In this document: piece by piece, positions 28,220 to 36,163 of the stretch
How positions within the stretch are numbered: position 1 is the stretch's first letter
Layout of the letters: each line of letters begins with the position of its first letter
Source: Pseudobythopirellula maris
GTDB lineage: Bacteria > Planctomycetota > Planctomycetia > Pirellulales > Lacipirellulaceae
Assembly: GCF_007859945.1 (NCBI RefSeq)
Contig: NZ_SJPQ01000001.1
Span: 1,302,001-1,366,000, forward strand
Reading direction: 5' to 3'
Length of the DNA stretch: 64,000 nucleotides
Translations under genes and position numbers: made by a program
Notes under the pieces: model-generated
The model's database searches: none
What the model saw: only the letters and a program-made list of their open reading frames with translations
What the model was told of the DNA's origin: nothing

Positions 28220-28912
28220 TCAGCCGGCGATCGATTCGAGCTGGCGGGCCGAGTCGTCGGTGAGCGTGTCGCGTTCTCGCAGCCGGAAGCGGCTGCGGCG
28301 CCGCTCGCGTTGGGGCCGCACGATCAAGATCGCCGGCGCGTCGAAGCGGCCCGGCTCTTCGATCGGCTCGGCGACCGCAGGGTGGGCCGCCGTCGTGTGG
28401 GCCGCCGCGATCGCCTCGGTCGTGCGAGCGGCCGTCGTGCGTGTGAACGAAACGCGACTCGGGGCGGCCTTACGACGGGCGCCGTCGAACGCCTCGTCCA
28501 CGCCGGCCTGTCGACCCGGCTCGACCCGCCACAAGCGGCAGGTGACCCTGTGGAACGCCAACGCCCGGTCGATGCGCCGCCAGAGGTCGCAGTCGCGGAT
28601 CGGCACAACCCGGCCGAACCTCTCCCACCGCCAGTGGTTGTTGCGCCACTCCCGCAGGCCGCGTCGCACGCCGCGCACCACGTGGCCGCTCGCCGACAGC
28701 AGCGTGACATCGGAGGGCTGCCCCAGGGCCTCGAGGCCGCGCACCGCGGCCAGCAACTCGAGCCGCCCACGGTCGGCGCCTTGCTCGGCGTCGCCGGCCG
28801 TGACCGTCTCGCCGCCGGCAACGCCGTGCAGCGCAAAACGCCAGTGGCGCGCGCCGTCTTCGGCGGCTGACGTGTCAGCAAACAGTAAATAGCGGGGGCG
28901 GGGAGCGTGCAT
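28220..28912 (-). CDS. degenerate RNase HI-like protein
   Basis: 230 aa. Residues 7-130 follow the RNase HI fold pattern: a first strand with LLFADTSA, RLELLAAVRGLEAL (the Glu helix), TLLSASGHVVRGVRRGLREW where the usual DS-Y-V motif stands, and DLWRRIDRAL. The third acidic residue (normally Asp in the DS motif) is missing, so catalysis is doubtful. The C-terminal 90 residues are Arg/Ala-rich and look unstructured. It lies 126 bp upstream of glgB on the same strand. It could instead be an RNA- or DNA-binding descendant of RNase H. Confidence 0.6.
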   Translation of the reverse strand: MHAPRPRYLLFADTSAAEDGARHWRFALHGVAGGETVTAGDAEQGADRGRLELLAAVRGLEALGQPSDVTLLSASGHVVRGVRRGLREWRNNHWRWERFGRVVPIRDCDLWRRIDRALAFHRVTCRLWRVEPGRQAGVDEAFDGARRKAAPSRVSFTRTTAARTTEAIAAAHTTAAHPAVAEPIEEPGRFDAPAILIVRPQRERRRSRFRLRERDTLTDDSARQLESIAG

Positions 28913-29518
28913 GCCGGCGGCTTCGCAGCGGGGGGAGGGCGTTGCTTGGAGACCGCGTGCGGCCTCACTGCCGAGTTCTCGCCAACAACTAGTGCTAGCT
29001 ACCCCTTGCTATCGGCGCATCGGCAAGTTTTCTCCATCCTTCCTATGCTGCATTTCTTAACAGCACGGACACGCCGCAGTTTGGCCCAGGCGCCTGGATT
29101 CGATCGCCTTGTCCCCCTGCCCCCCCCGCTCCTGCTAGCCGCAGCTAGCTGCGGACTCATCAGCAGCCCATTTGCCCAGTTGCACGCCGAAAGCGAGCGA
29201 CTGCCGGCAGGTGGCTGCCGCTGCGAGGCCGTGCCCCTAAGCAGCCTGCGTGAAGTCCCTGCGATAGGGGCGCCCCTACAGAGGGATTTCGCCGAAACCG
29301 CACACGCATTCTTACCGTCACAACCCGCTCGCCCGCTTTCGATTCACACGGGGATTGCCGCGAACGGCGCGGCTCAAGCCACACCGGGTGGCAAGTGAAA
29401 CTACTTTTTTCTAGTGGTCTTGCTGCGGGGCCACGCACTTCATTCTCACCGCACCACACTAGTCCAGACGGTATCGCGCCATCCCAAGCCCCGCACGCGG
29501 GCAAGGAAAAACCAGAAG
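28913..29518. other. 606-bp intergenic region
   Basis: No supported gene. It includes a 14-bp perfect palindrome TAGGGGCGCCCCTA near 29265, which resembles the edge of the CTGTAGGG hairpin family, and several C-runs. A plus-strand frame starting with ATG at 29045 is open to 29398 but has no family resemblance. Confidence 0.5.
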
Positions 29519-29980
29519 ATGAAATTCGGAATCTACCTGATGCACCGCGGTTTGATCACGGCCCAACAGTTGGTCGAAGCGATCGAAGAGCAACAAGACC
29601 TCCAGGTTCCACTCGGTCAGTTGGCGATCGAGGAAGAGAAGCTCAGCGTGCGTCAAGTGTTCCGCATCCTCCGCACTCAGCTGGACGACCTCCGCGAGCC
29701 GTTTGGCGAAACCGCCATCTCGCAAGGCTTGCTCACCCGCACCGACCTGGCCGAATTGATGCTGGTGCAGATGTCGAGGCGTATGCCGATCGACCAGATC
29801 TTGGTCCGCCAGGGATCGATCACCCAAGACGAACTCGAGAAGGCCCTGCACGCCTTCCGGCTCGAACGCCGGGGAATGGCGGTCGAGTGCGCCGAGCACG
29901 CAGGTTCGTGCGACCGACTCAGCGAGCAATCGGTCCGCGTGATGCACGCTCTCGAGCCGGATATCGCCGGCTCGCTCTGA
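29519..29980 (+). CDS. small GspE/PilB N-terminal-domain-like protein
   Basis: 153 aa from the ATG at 29519; AAGGA lies about 12 bp upstream. Two similar halves are visible: RGLITAQQLVEAIEEQQ followed by PLGQLAIEEEKLS, and QGLLTRTDLAELMLVQM followed by PIDQILVRQGSITQDELEKA. This G-L-IT-xQL-xA-xxQ plus LG-xLV-xG-I pattern is that of MshEN/GspE-N domains at the front of type II secretion and pilus ATPases, which can bind c-di-GMP. No ATPase domain follows, so it may be a stand-alone regulator (inference). MITE copy 2 starts 11 bp after the stop. Confidence 0.7.
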   Translation: MKFGIYLMHRGLITAQQLVEAIEEQQDLQVPLGQLAIEEEKLSVRQVFRILRTQLDDLREPFGETAISQGLLTRTDLAELMLVQMSRRMPIDQILVRQGSITQDELEKALHAFRLERRGMAVECAEHAGSCDRLSEQSVRVMHALEPDIAGSL

Positions 29981-29991
29981 GACGCCCCCGC

Positions 29992-30148
29992 TAGAGCGGT
30001 ATTCGAATTGGTGTGGACGAGCGGGGAAGCGATTGGCGGCGTGGCGAGGAAGCCGAAGCAGGCAATGCGGTGCATTGTCGATGCAGGCTGACGTAGCCAT
30101 GACGCCGATCGCGAGCCGAGCGTCTACACCAATGAGCAAACCGCTCTA
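29992..30148 (+). mobile_element. MITE-like element, copy 2 (157 bp)
   Basis: Same length and orientation as copy 1, with TAGAGCGGT and ACCGCTCTA type ends. Its last three bases (CTA, read TAG on the minus strand) are the stop codon of the neighbouring HD-domain gene, so insertion probably set that gene's present 3' end. Confidence 0.85.
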
Positions 30149-31477
30149 ACCGACGCGGTCGATCGCCTCGGCCAGCAGCACGGGCAACGAGCGGAGCTCG
30201 CGCATCGGCCCGGCCAGCGAGGGGTGGACAAAGATCCGCACCCGTTTGACGTAGTCGTCGAACTGCTCACGCGCGAGCGTGCGGACCATCGGCGAGATGT
30301 CGCCCAACGCGCGGTAGACCCCCTGCTTCGGGAAGCAGACCTCGACGTTGAACTCCACCTCCAACTCGGCGGGCGGCGCGTCGAAAAGCACCTCGTGCGG
30401 CGCCACGACGCGCGAGAGCGCCTTGCTCGACACGGCGGCGAACTCCTCGGCGCAACGAGCGAGCCAAGCGTAAGGCCGGCGGGCCAGCCGCCCGTACAGC
30501 TGCGGGTCTTCGAAATAGCTGTACTGCGCGAGCCGCTTGTAGAGACGCCTGGAGGGCCCGAACAAGCCGCCCAACAGCTCCGCCGCCGGGCCGTCGCCGG
30601 CCGCCTCGTTCATCATCGCCACAAACGGCGCTTCGTCGGTGCGGAACAAGGCGTCGAGGTCGAGGTTCGCCCGGGTCAGGAAGAACGCCCGCTGCAGCAT
30701 CGCCGTGGCCGACCGCACCGCGTGGTGCCAGTAAACCTCGCTGAACATCACGTAGCGGGCGAACACCATCATCTCGGCGGCGGTCTTGCCCTTGTCGGTG
30801 ATCGCCAAGCCGTCGCCCGCCTCGTTCACGCACAGGCTGCCGATCAGCCGCGAGCGGTCGAAGTTCTGCCCGTACGGCACGCCCGAGTGCAGCGAGTCAC
30901 GCATCAGGTAGTCGACTTTGTCGACGTCGATCGGCCCGGACAAGATCGACCGCAGCAGCCTGCCGGTGCGGTCCGACGGCTTGCCGGAGAGCATCGCCAG
31001 CACGTCGCGGGGCTGCACGCCCCAGTCGTCGCGCAGCGTGTCGGCCACCTCGCCCTCCAGCAAGAAGCTGTTGGCGAACATCTCGTGCTCCGGCACGCCG
31101 GGCAGGCCCATGTCCTCGATCGCGTGGCAAAACGGCCAGTGCCCCAGGTCGTGCAGCAGCGAGGCCACGAGCAGCAGTTCGGCGTCCTCGGGACCCACCA
31201 CGGCCGCAAACCGCTCGTCTCCGGCGAGCTGCCGGAGGTACTCGATCGCAACGTTGTAGACGCCCAGCGAGTGTTCGAAACGGGTGTGCCGTGCGCCCGG
31301 GTAGATGAGGCCCACCAGGCCGAGCTGGCTGATGCTCGCCAGGCGGCGGAACTCGGCCGTGTCGATCAACTGCCGCACACGCGGCGTCACCGGAGCGTCG
31401 ACCCCCGGCGGCAGGCGGACCAAGCCGCCCGTCGAGCCGCTCAGCGAGAGTTCGGGGATGTCGAGGATCGAAGGCAT
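30146..31477 (-). CDS. HD superfamily phosphohydrolase (COG1078 type)
   Basis: 443 aa from the ATG at 31477 (MPSILDIPELSLSG); an upstream extension of 49 residues is low complexity and ignored. HD motif residues are HTRFEHSLGV and LLHDLGHWPFCHAIED, as in dGTPase/SAMHD1-like triphosphohydrolases. Further signatures are VDKVDYLMRDSLHSG and VYWHHAVRSA. Known relatives hydrolyse deoxynucleoside triphosphates or other phosphoesters; the substrate is unknown here. Its TAG stop is provided by the end of MITE copy 2. It is third in a possible minus-strand group after the ACT and zinc-ribbon genes. Confidence 0.88.
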   Translation of the reverse strand: MPSILDIPELSLSGSTGGLVRLPPGVDAPVTPRVRQLIDTAEFRRLASISQLGLVGLIYPGARHTRFEHSLGVYNVAIEYLRQLAGDERFAAVVGPEDAELLLVASLLHDLGHWPFCHAIEDMGLPGVPEHEMFANSFLLEGEVADTLRDDWGVQPRDVLAMLSGKPSDRTGRLLRSILSGPIDVDKVDYLMRDSLHSGVPYGQNFDRSRLIGSLCVNEAGDGLAITDKGKTAAEMMVFARYVMFSEVYWHHAVRSATAMLQRAFFLTRANLDLDALFRTDEAPFVAMMNEAAGDGPAAELLGGLFGPSRRLYKRLAQYSYFEDPQLYGRLARRPYAWLARCAEEFAAVSSKALSRVVAPHEVLFDAPPAELEVEFNVEVCFPKQGVYRALGDISPMVRTLAREQFDDYVKRVRIFVHPSLAGPMRELRSLPVLLAEAIDRVG

Positions 31478-31580
31478 AAAATCCTTTGCAAGCGAGCCGC
31501 AAGCGTCGGCGCCGGAGCGGCGTGGAGAACGCGGCGCGCGAGCCGCTCGGGTCGCTGACGCTTGCGGCTCGCCACGGCTA

Positions 31581-32285
31581 TTAGCCGTCGACAACCAACC
31601 CCGGCACCGCCGGCAACGCGGCAAGCAGCCGCAGGCCGACCGTGGCGACGAAGTAGAGCGCGCAGTTCGAGAAGGCCATCAGCGGCTCGAGGTCGAACGC
31701 CACGACGCCGGCGAACGTGGCCACGCCGACCGCCACCGCGGCCGGCACGAGCATCTGCCAGATCTCCAGTCCCTCGGCCTGCCACTCCGCGCCGCCCAGC
31801 TGGCCGGCGATCGTCATGTAGGCGAGCCACGAAAGGGCGTAGACCGCCCCGCAACCGAAGGACCGCAGCCAGAGCTCGCCGCCGCTGTACGGCTCGAGCT
31901 CGGCGTCTCGCAAGAACTGGTAGCCGGACCAAGCGAGCAACGGGCCCATCACCAACGCCCCGGCGGCGAGCACCGTGGTGCTCTCCTCGAGCAACGTGCT
32001 GCCGCGAAGCAGCAGAGCCGCCAGCACAGCCAGGAGCGCCACGCCCCCGGCGGCGGCCGCCACCACGGGGTTGAACTTGCCGTCCTTCCGCTTGGCGGTC
32101 TTCAGGACCTGCCGCCCCTTGGCGTCGGTCGGGCCGTCGGGCGTCTCGTGGATGACCACGCCCTCGTCGGCCTCGGGGATCGTGATCGGCCCCTTGCACT
32201 TGGGGCACGCCCCTTGCTTGCCGGCGTGCTGGTCCCCCACGGTGAACCGGCTGAAACATTTCGGGCAGGTTACATTGATCGCCAT
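31581..32285 (-). CDS. zinc-ribbon integral membrane protein
   Basis: 234 aa. The N-terminus VTCPKCFSRFTVGDQHAGKQ continues with ACPKC, giving a four-cysteine zinc ribbon of the MJ0042/planctomycete type. A polar linker follows, then four or five transmembrane helices (residues about 75-95, 100-125, 140-165, 180-200, 205-225). Proteins of this design are abundant in Planctomycetes and have no known function. It lies between the ACT-domain and HD-phosphohydrolase genes on the same strand. Confidence 0.75.
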   Translation of the reverse strand: MAINVTCPKCFSRFTVGDQHAGKQGACPKCKGPITIPEADEGVVIHETPDGPTDAKGRQVLKTAKRKDGKFNPVVAAAAGGVALLAVLAALLLRGSTLLEESTTVLAAGALVMGPLLAWSGYQFLRDAELEPYSGGELWLRSFGCGAVYALSWLAYMTIAGQLGGAEWQAEGLEIWQMLVPAAVAVGVATFAGVVAFDLEPLMAFSNCALYFVATVGLRLLAALPAVPGLVVDG

Positions 32286-32342
32286 GGGCGTCGTCGGCGT
32301 CGCTTCGAGGAGGCTGGGGGGCGGGAGCTGCGGCGTGGGCTC

Positions 32343-32840
32343 TCAGTTCTGGTCGTACTGCTTGAGGTCTTCCTCGCCGATGGCCGCGAAACCCTTCGTG
32401 GCGAGCGTGTCGAGCGCGTGCTCGATGTTGTCAACCATGAGCGCCACCGCCGGCCGGCCGGTCGGCCTCACCAGCAGCGGGTAGACCTGTGTGATGTTGA
32501 TCTCGGCCCGCAGCAAGGCGGTGCAGACCTCAAGAATCGGCTGCGGAGCGGCGGGCAGTTCGACGCCTATCAGGTCGCTCTCGACGATCGCTAGGCCGGC
32601 CCGCTCGAGGATCTCGCGACCCGCCTCGGGGTCGCTCAGCAGGAACCGCACCAAGGCGCACTCGGTCGAGTCCGAGATCGTCAGCGCCACGATCCGCACC
32701 GGCGTGCCCTCGAAACGGCGGACCACCTCCATCAGCTGGCCGACTCGGTTCTCGAGGAAGACCGTAAACTGACGGATTGACGGGTAATCGCGGCCCCGCA
32801 TCGTGAGCGTGTCGATGCCATCACCCTCGCCGATACTCAT
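32343..32840 (-). CDS. tandem ACT-domain protein
   Basis: 165 aa from the ATG at 32838-32840, with AAGG upstream; the frame further upstream is unrelated. Two ACT-like halves are visible: QFTVFLENRVGQLMEVVRRF with VRIVALTISDSTECALVRFL, and LEVCTALLRAEINITQVYPL with VALMVDNIEHALDTLATKGF. ACT domains bind amino acids and regulate metabolic enzymes, as in acetolactate synthase small subunits. No catalytic domain is attached, so it is probably a regulatory protein; the partner is unknown. Confidence 0.8.
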   Translation of the reverse strand: MSIGEGDGIDTLTMRGRDYPSIRQFTVFLENRVGQLMEVVRRFEGTPVRIVALTISDSTECALVRFLLSDPEAGREILERAGLAIVESDLIGVELPAAPQPILEVCTALLRAEINITQVYPLLVRPTGRPAVALMVDNIEHALDTLATKGFAAIGEEDLKQYDQN

Positions 32841-33144
32841 GCGTAGCCTTGCCGATTGTTTGGGGGTGAAACCCAAGTGGATTGAGCGGGAAAGCCAAGC
32901 GAAAGGGGACCTACGAGCGGCGCCCCCGCGCCGGGCGGTAGGACGTAACGATAAAGCCTGAAACGCCTTGTTGCAACGGTCCCGGCGACAGCCCCCCGGG
33001 ACGGCGGCGCCGTCGCCTGCGGGGCGCCGGGGTCGTTGCCCGGCGCCCGACGGGGGCGTTAAGTTGGCTGATTCGGCCGACACCCCTTCTGCCCGGGCAA
33101 GCCCCGCCGCCCGGCGCCCCTCCCTTCCCGCCTACCAACGCCGC

Positions 33145-33537
33145 ATGCCGCAAGAACACACTTTCGACCTCGAGGTCCGCTACTACGAGACCGACGGCCA
33201 AGGCGTCGTCCACCACTCGAATTACTTCCGCTACTTCGAGCTGGCGCGGGTCGAGCTGCTCAAGCAGGTGGGCCACGACTACGCCGACCTGGAGCGCGAC
33301 GGCTACATGCTGGTGGTGAGCAAGATCGACTGCCGCTACCGCTCGCCGGCCCGCTACGGCGACCTGCTCCGCATCCACATCCGCACCACCCGCGCCCGCG
33401 GCGCGCGGATCGACCACGAGTACCGCATCGCCTGCGGCGAGCGGCTCATCGCCGAGGGCCACAGCACGATCGCCTGCATCGGTCGCGACGGCCTCGTGCA
33501 GCGTATCCCGGAGATCCTCGAACTCGACGAAAAGTAA
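33145..33537 (+). CDS. acyl-CoA thioesterase, YbgC/4-hydroxybenzoyl-CoA type
   Basis: 130 aa, standard HotDog-fold length, from the ATG at 33145 (MPQEHTFDLEVRYYETDG). The signature VRYYETDGQGVVHHSNYFRY contains the catalytic Asp, followed by FELARVELL. The family hydrolyses short acyl- or aryl-CoA thioesters, and in proteobacteria is linked to the Tol-Pal system; no tol genes are seen here. A perfect 26-bp palindrome with a T-run follows the stop. Confidence 0.88.
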   Translation: MPQEHTFDLEVRYYETDGQGVVHHSNYFRYFELARVELLKQVGHDYADLERDGYMLVVSKIDCRYRSPARYGDLLRIHIRTTRARGARIDHEYRIACGERLIAEGHSTIACIGRDGLVQRIPEILELDEK

Positions 33538-33561
33538 CGAGAGGCCACCCTGCTGAAGGAT

Positions 33562-33592
33562 TGCAAATTGCAAATTTGCAATTTGCATTTTT
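33562..33592 (+). terminator. AT-rich perfect palindrome with T-run
   Basis: 33562-33587 is a perfect 26-bp palindrome made of alternating GCAAATT and AATTTGC words, followed by TTTTTC. It lies 25 bp after the thioesterase stop and 45 bp before the DJ-1-like start. It could be a terminator or a binding site for a symmetric repressor. Confidence 0.5.
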
Positions 33593-33631
33593 CAATCCGC
33601 CCCTTCTCTGCCTCCAACCGAAGCTGATCCC

Positions 33632-34216
33632 ATGCCCAAAAAAGTCTTGCTCATCGTTGGCGACTTCGTCGAGGACTACGAGGTGATGGCGCCCTTCCAG
33701 ATGCTCGGCATGGTCGGCCTCGAGCCGCTGGCCGTTTGTCCCGACAAGCGGGCGGGCGACTTCGTGACGACGGCGATCCACGACTTCGAGGGCCACCAGA
33801 CGTACAGCGAGAAGCGAGGACACAACTTCCGGCTCAACGCCACGTTCGCCGACATCAGCGCCGACGACTTCGCCGGCCTGCTGATCCCCGGCGGCCGGGC
33901 GCCGGAGTACCTGCGTGTCGACGAGCGGGTGCTCGCCTTGGTGCGGGCGTTCTTCGCCGCCGGCAAGCCGGTCGCCGCCACCTGCCACGCCGCCCAGCTG
34001 CTGGCCGCGGCGGGAGTGATCGAGGGCCGCCGCCTGCAGGCCTACCCGGCGTGCAGGCCAGACGTGGAGCTGGCGGGCGGCGTGTGGGACGAACCTTCCG
34101 AGGGCCTCGACAGCGTCTGTGTCGATGGCAATCTCGTTACCGCGCCGGCGTGGCCGGCGAATGGGCCATGGGTGCGGGCGTTTGTTGAGCAGCTCGGCGT
34201 GACGATTAGCTGTTAG
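33632..34216 (+). CDS. DJ-1/PfpI family protein
   Basis: 194 aa. The glutamine-amidotransferase-like fold is shown by [27 protein letters not shown] and the nucleophile elbow [10 protein letters not shown] with Cys118-His119. The motif AxxCHG/A is that of the PfpI/YhbO/DJ-1 superfamily (glyoxalase III-like, deglycase or chaperone activities have been reported; the function here is open). It follows the thioesterase after an AT-rich palindrome and is probably transcribed separately. Confidence 0.87.
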   Translation: MPKKVLLIVGDFVEDYEVMAPFQMLGMVGLEPLAVCPDKRAGDFVTTAIHDFEGHQTYSEKRGHNFRLNATFADISADDFAGLLIPGGRAPEYLRVDERVLALVRAFFAAGKPVAATCHAAQLLAAAGVIEGRRLQAYPACRPDVELAGGVWDEPSEGLDSVCVDGNLVTAPAWPANGPWVRAFVEQLGVTISC

Positions 34217-34384
34217 CCAGCGTCGCAAGCGAGCCGCGGATGTGAATCCGCAGGCGGCGTGGGCCACTCGTGGTTTTGTTCTAAGTCGTTGCCATCAGGT
34301 CGAGTAGCGGAGCACGGCGGAGTCCGCCGAAGGCGGACAAGTCGCGCAAAGAAATTCTTGGCCGCCAGTTTCACCGCCCTCGCA

Positions 34385-34487
34385 TGGGGTGGCGGGGGCG
34401 CACCGCGCTAGCGGAAGCCCCCGAGCGCCACCGACCCGCTCTCGCTGGCCCGGGGGCTTCCCTGACGGGAGCGCCCCCGCCACCCCA
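34385..34487. repeat. inverted-repeat element, TGGGGTGGCGGGGGCGC family
   Basis: 103 bp. Both ends read TGGGGTGGCGGGGGCGC inward (right end as complement), and a second matching block AAGCCCCCG follows 11-13 bp inside each arm. The whole could fold into one long hairpin. Confidence 0.75.
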
Positions 34488-34506
34488 ACTCGAAGCATAG
34501 GTAGTC

Positions 34507-34655
34507 GGGTAGCCCAGGTTTTCAAACCTGGGTCGCCGCAGGCGACAGGAAGCACCAGGGCAGACGCCGTTTGGCGAGCGGCGCAACGGATTTGGCCACG
34601 CCCAACGGCGGCTTCTTGTGGCTTCGCCACCCAGGTTCAAGAACCTGGGCTACCC
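34507..34655. repeat. inverted-repeat element, GGGTAGCCCAGG family
   Basis: 149 bp. Arms of about 45 bp start GGGTAGCCCAGGTT on both sides (right side as complement). Each arm itself contains a small CCCAGGTT/AACCTGGG hairpin, so a cruciform or a nested RNA structure is possible. Confidence 0.8.
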
Positions 34656-34709
34656 GCTGGGCGATCCGTTAGAGGCGCTGCGTCGCGATGCTGTATGCGC
34701 AACGGACGC

Positions 34710-34744
34710 AAAAAAAGGCCGGTGGGCTTGCGCCCACCGGCCTT
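34710..34744 (-). terminator. rho-independent terminator of the amidotransferase-like gene
   Basis: On the minus strand a perfect 13-bp stem (AAGGCCGGTGGGC and its complement, loop GCAA) is followed by a run of T. It lies 36 bp after the stop of the gene ending at 34780. Confidence 0.9.
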
Positions 34745-34779
34745 ACGGCTTCCGTGCTCGATCTTGCGGCTTGCTTGCC

Positions 34780-35526
34780 TCAGGCGACGAGCTTCACTTC
34801 GGCGGGCTCTTCGCCCTTCACGCCGGAGAGGAACTCCTCGAAGATCCGCAGGTCGAGCGCCGAGGCGGTGCCGGCCTCGGGGTGGAACTGGGTGCCCATG
34901 GCGAACCAGCCCGGGATGCGGCTCTCGATCGCTTCGACCACGCCGTCCGGGCAGCGGGCCGTCACCTCGAAGCCGGGGGCCAGCGAGTCGATCGCCATGT
35001 GGTGCCAGCTGTTGACGCGGAGCTCGCCGTCGCCGTACACGCGGTCCATGATCGAGTCGGGAGTGAGCTCGAGCGTGTGGCGGTGCGACGGGTCGAGGGG
35101 GTCCTTGTGCGGCAGCGCGTTGGGCAGGTCCTCGGGGATGTGGAGGAACAGGTTGCCGCCCATCGTCACGTTCAAGAGCTGCATGCCGAGCCCGATGCCG
35201 AACACCGGCACGCGGCGCTCGCTCACCACGCGGGCGAGCATGCGGTCGAACGACTCGCGGCGGGGATCGAGCGGGCGGACCGTGGGGTGCAGCATCCAGC
35301 CGTCACGCCGCGGGTCGAGGTCCGAACCGCCGACCATCAGCACGCCGTCGACGCGGTCGAGGATGAGGTGCAGGTCCTCCTCCTCGGCGAGCGGGGGGAG
35401 GATCATCGGCACGGCGCCGGCCTCGATCAGGGCGTCGTAGTAGCCGGCTGTCACGAAGCTGAAGGCGGGCTTGTCGTTTGTCTCGGAACGGAAATCGGCG
35501 TTGATAGCGATGATCGGCTTGACCAT
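34780..35526 (-). CDS. class-I amidotransferase-like protein (peptidase C26/PuuD type) lacking the catalytic cysteine
   Basis: 248 aa, the usual length of gamma-glutamyl-GABA hydrolase relatives. It keeps PIIAINADFRSET, VDGVLMVGGSDLDPRR, NSWHHMAIDSL and the GTQFHPEA histidine-glutamate motif. At the nucleophile elbow, where the family reads GICRG, it has FGIGLGMQLLNV: Gly112 replaces Cys and Leu replaces Arg. Hydrolysis by the normal mechanism is impossible, so a binding or regulatory role is more likely. A strong terminator follows, suggesting a well-expressed single-gene transcript. Confidence 0.85.
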   Translation of the reverse strand: MVKPIIAINADFRSETNDKPAFSFVTAGYYDALIEAGAVPMILPPLAEEEDLHLILDRVDGVLMVGGSDLDPRRDGWMLHPTVRPLDPRRESFDRMLARVVSERRVPVFGIGLGMQLLNVTMGGNLFLHIPEDLPNALPHKDPLDPSHRHTLELTPDSIMDRVYGDGELRVNSWHHMAIDSLAPGFEVTARCPDGVVEAIESRIPGWFAMGTQFHPEAGTASALDLRIFEEFLSGVKGEEPAEVKLVA

Positions 35527-36163
35527 GACTTGTCACTCCCTTGTTGAGAGCGGCGTCATCCCGACGCCGCTGGGTGGAAATAAGAGTTTCCCTCTTGGCG
35601 GGGGCGAAGCTCAGGCAGAAACCCAACACGTGCGGGCGTGTGGGAGGGGGTGAGCCCGAAGCGGCTGCAGAGAGAGACCCGTGTGCGCGAGGCACACGGG
35701 GGAGTTCCCACCTGCTGATAGGCGTGTTGCCGCGTGGTGGGAGAACGCTAGCAGCGTCTCCGTGCCCACGACACGTGTCGTCCCTAACACGCCGAATGGT
35801 TCGAGCTCGGACGCCGGCAAAGGCGTCCTGTTGATTCTGTCCTAGAATTCGCCTTGGGCGGGAATCTCCGGGGGAAGCGACCGTTGTCAGGCGGTCTCGT
35901 TTGCAGGGGGTGCAAGTCGCCGGGAAATCTAGCCGGTTGTCACGCCGAGTGCGAGGAAAAAGCGTATTTAGCGCCGACCGCTTGGCGATAGCACAACATG
36001 GGGCGTCTGCGCTTCACAAACCGCGGCTTTCCGCCCGCGGCGAAAGCCTTACCGCTCGCCGCTGGGGGCGGTATCTTGGAGGCTCGCCCGCGGGCCCGGC
36101 CGAATGGTACGAGCCGTGGCCCTCGCTACTCCAGTAACTCCCCCCCTGTCAGCCCCCCACGCC
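35527..36163. other. 637-bp region between divergent genes
   Basis: It contains short hairpins (stem CCCGTGTGC at 35676-35699; palindrome CGACACGTGTCG near 35770; stem GGCGTGTT/AACACGCC spanning about 35717-35791), but no element I can name. Promoters for the amidotransferase-like and FabH-like genes must lie here. Confidence 0.45.

Larger units (their letters stand above)
34217..34779. other. 563-bp intergenic region filled by repeats
   Basis: Between the converging DJ-1-like and amidotransferase-like genes. It holds two different inverted-repeat elements (34385-34487 and 34507-34655) and a terminator (34710-34744). No gene is supported. Confidence 0.7.

Noticed and set aside
29045-29398. 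Possible 117-aa plus-strand ORF
   Set aside because: No ribosome-binding site, no similarity, Pro/Ala-rich composition typical of non-coding GC-rich DNA.
35870-35960. Possible riboswitch-like structured leader before the FabH-like gene
   Set aside because: G-rich short stems are present but do not match a riboswitch consensus I can name, and the distance to the start is large.
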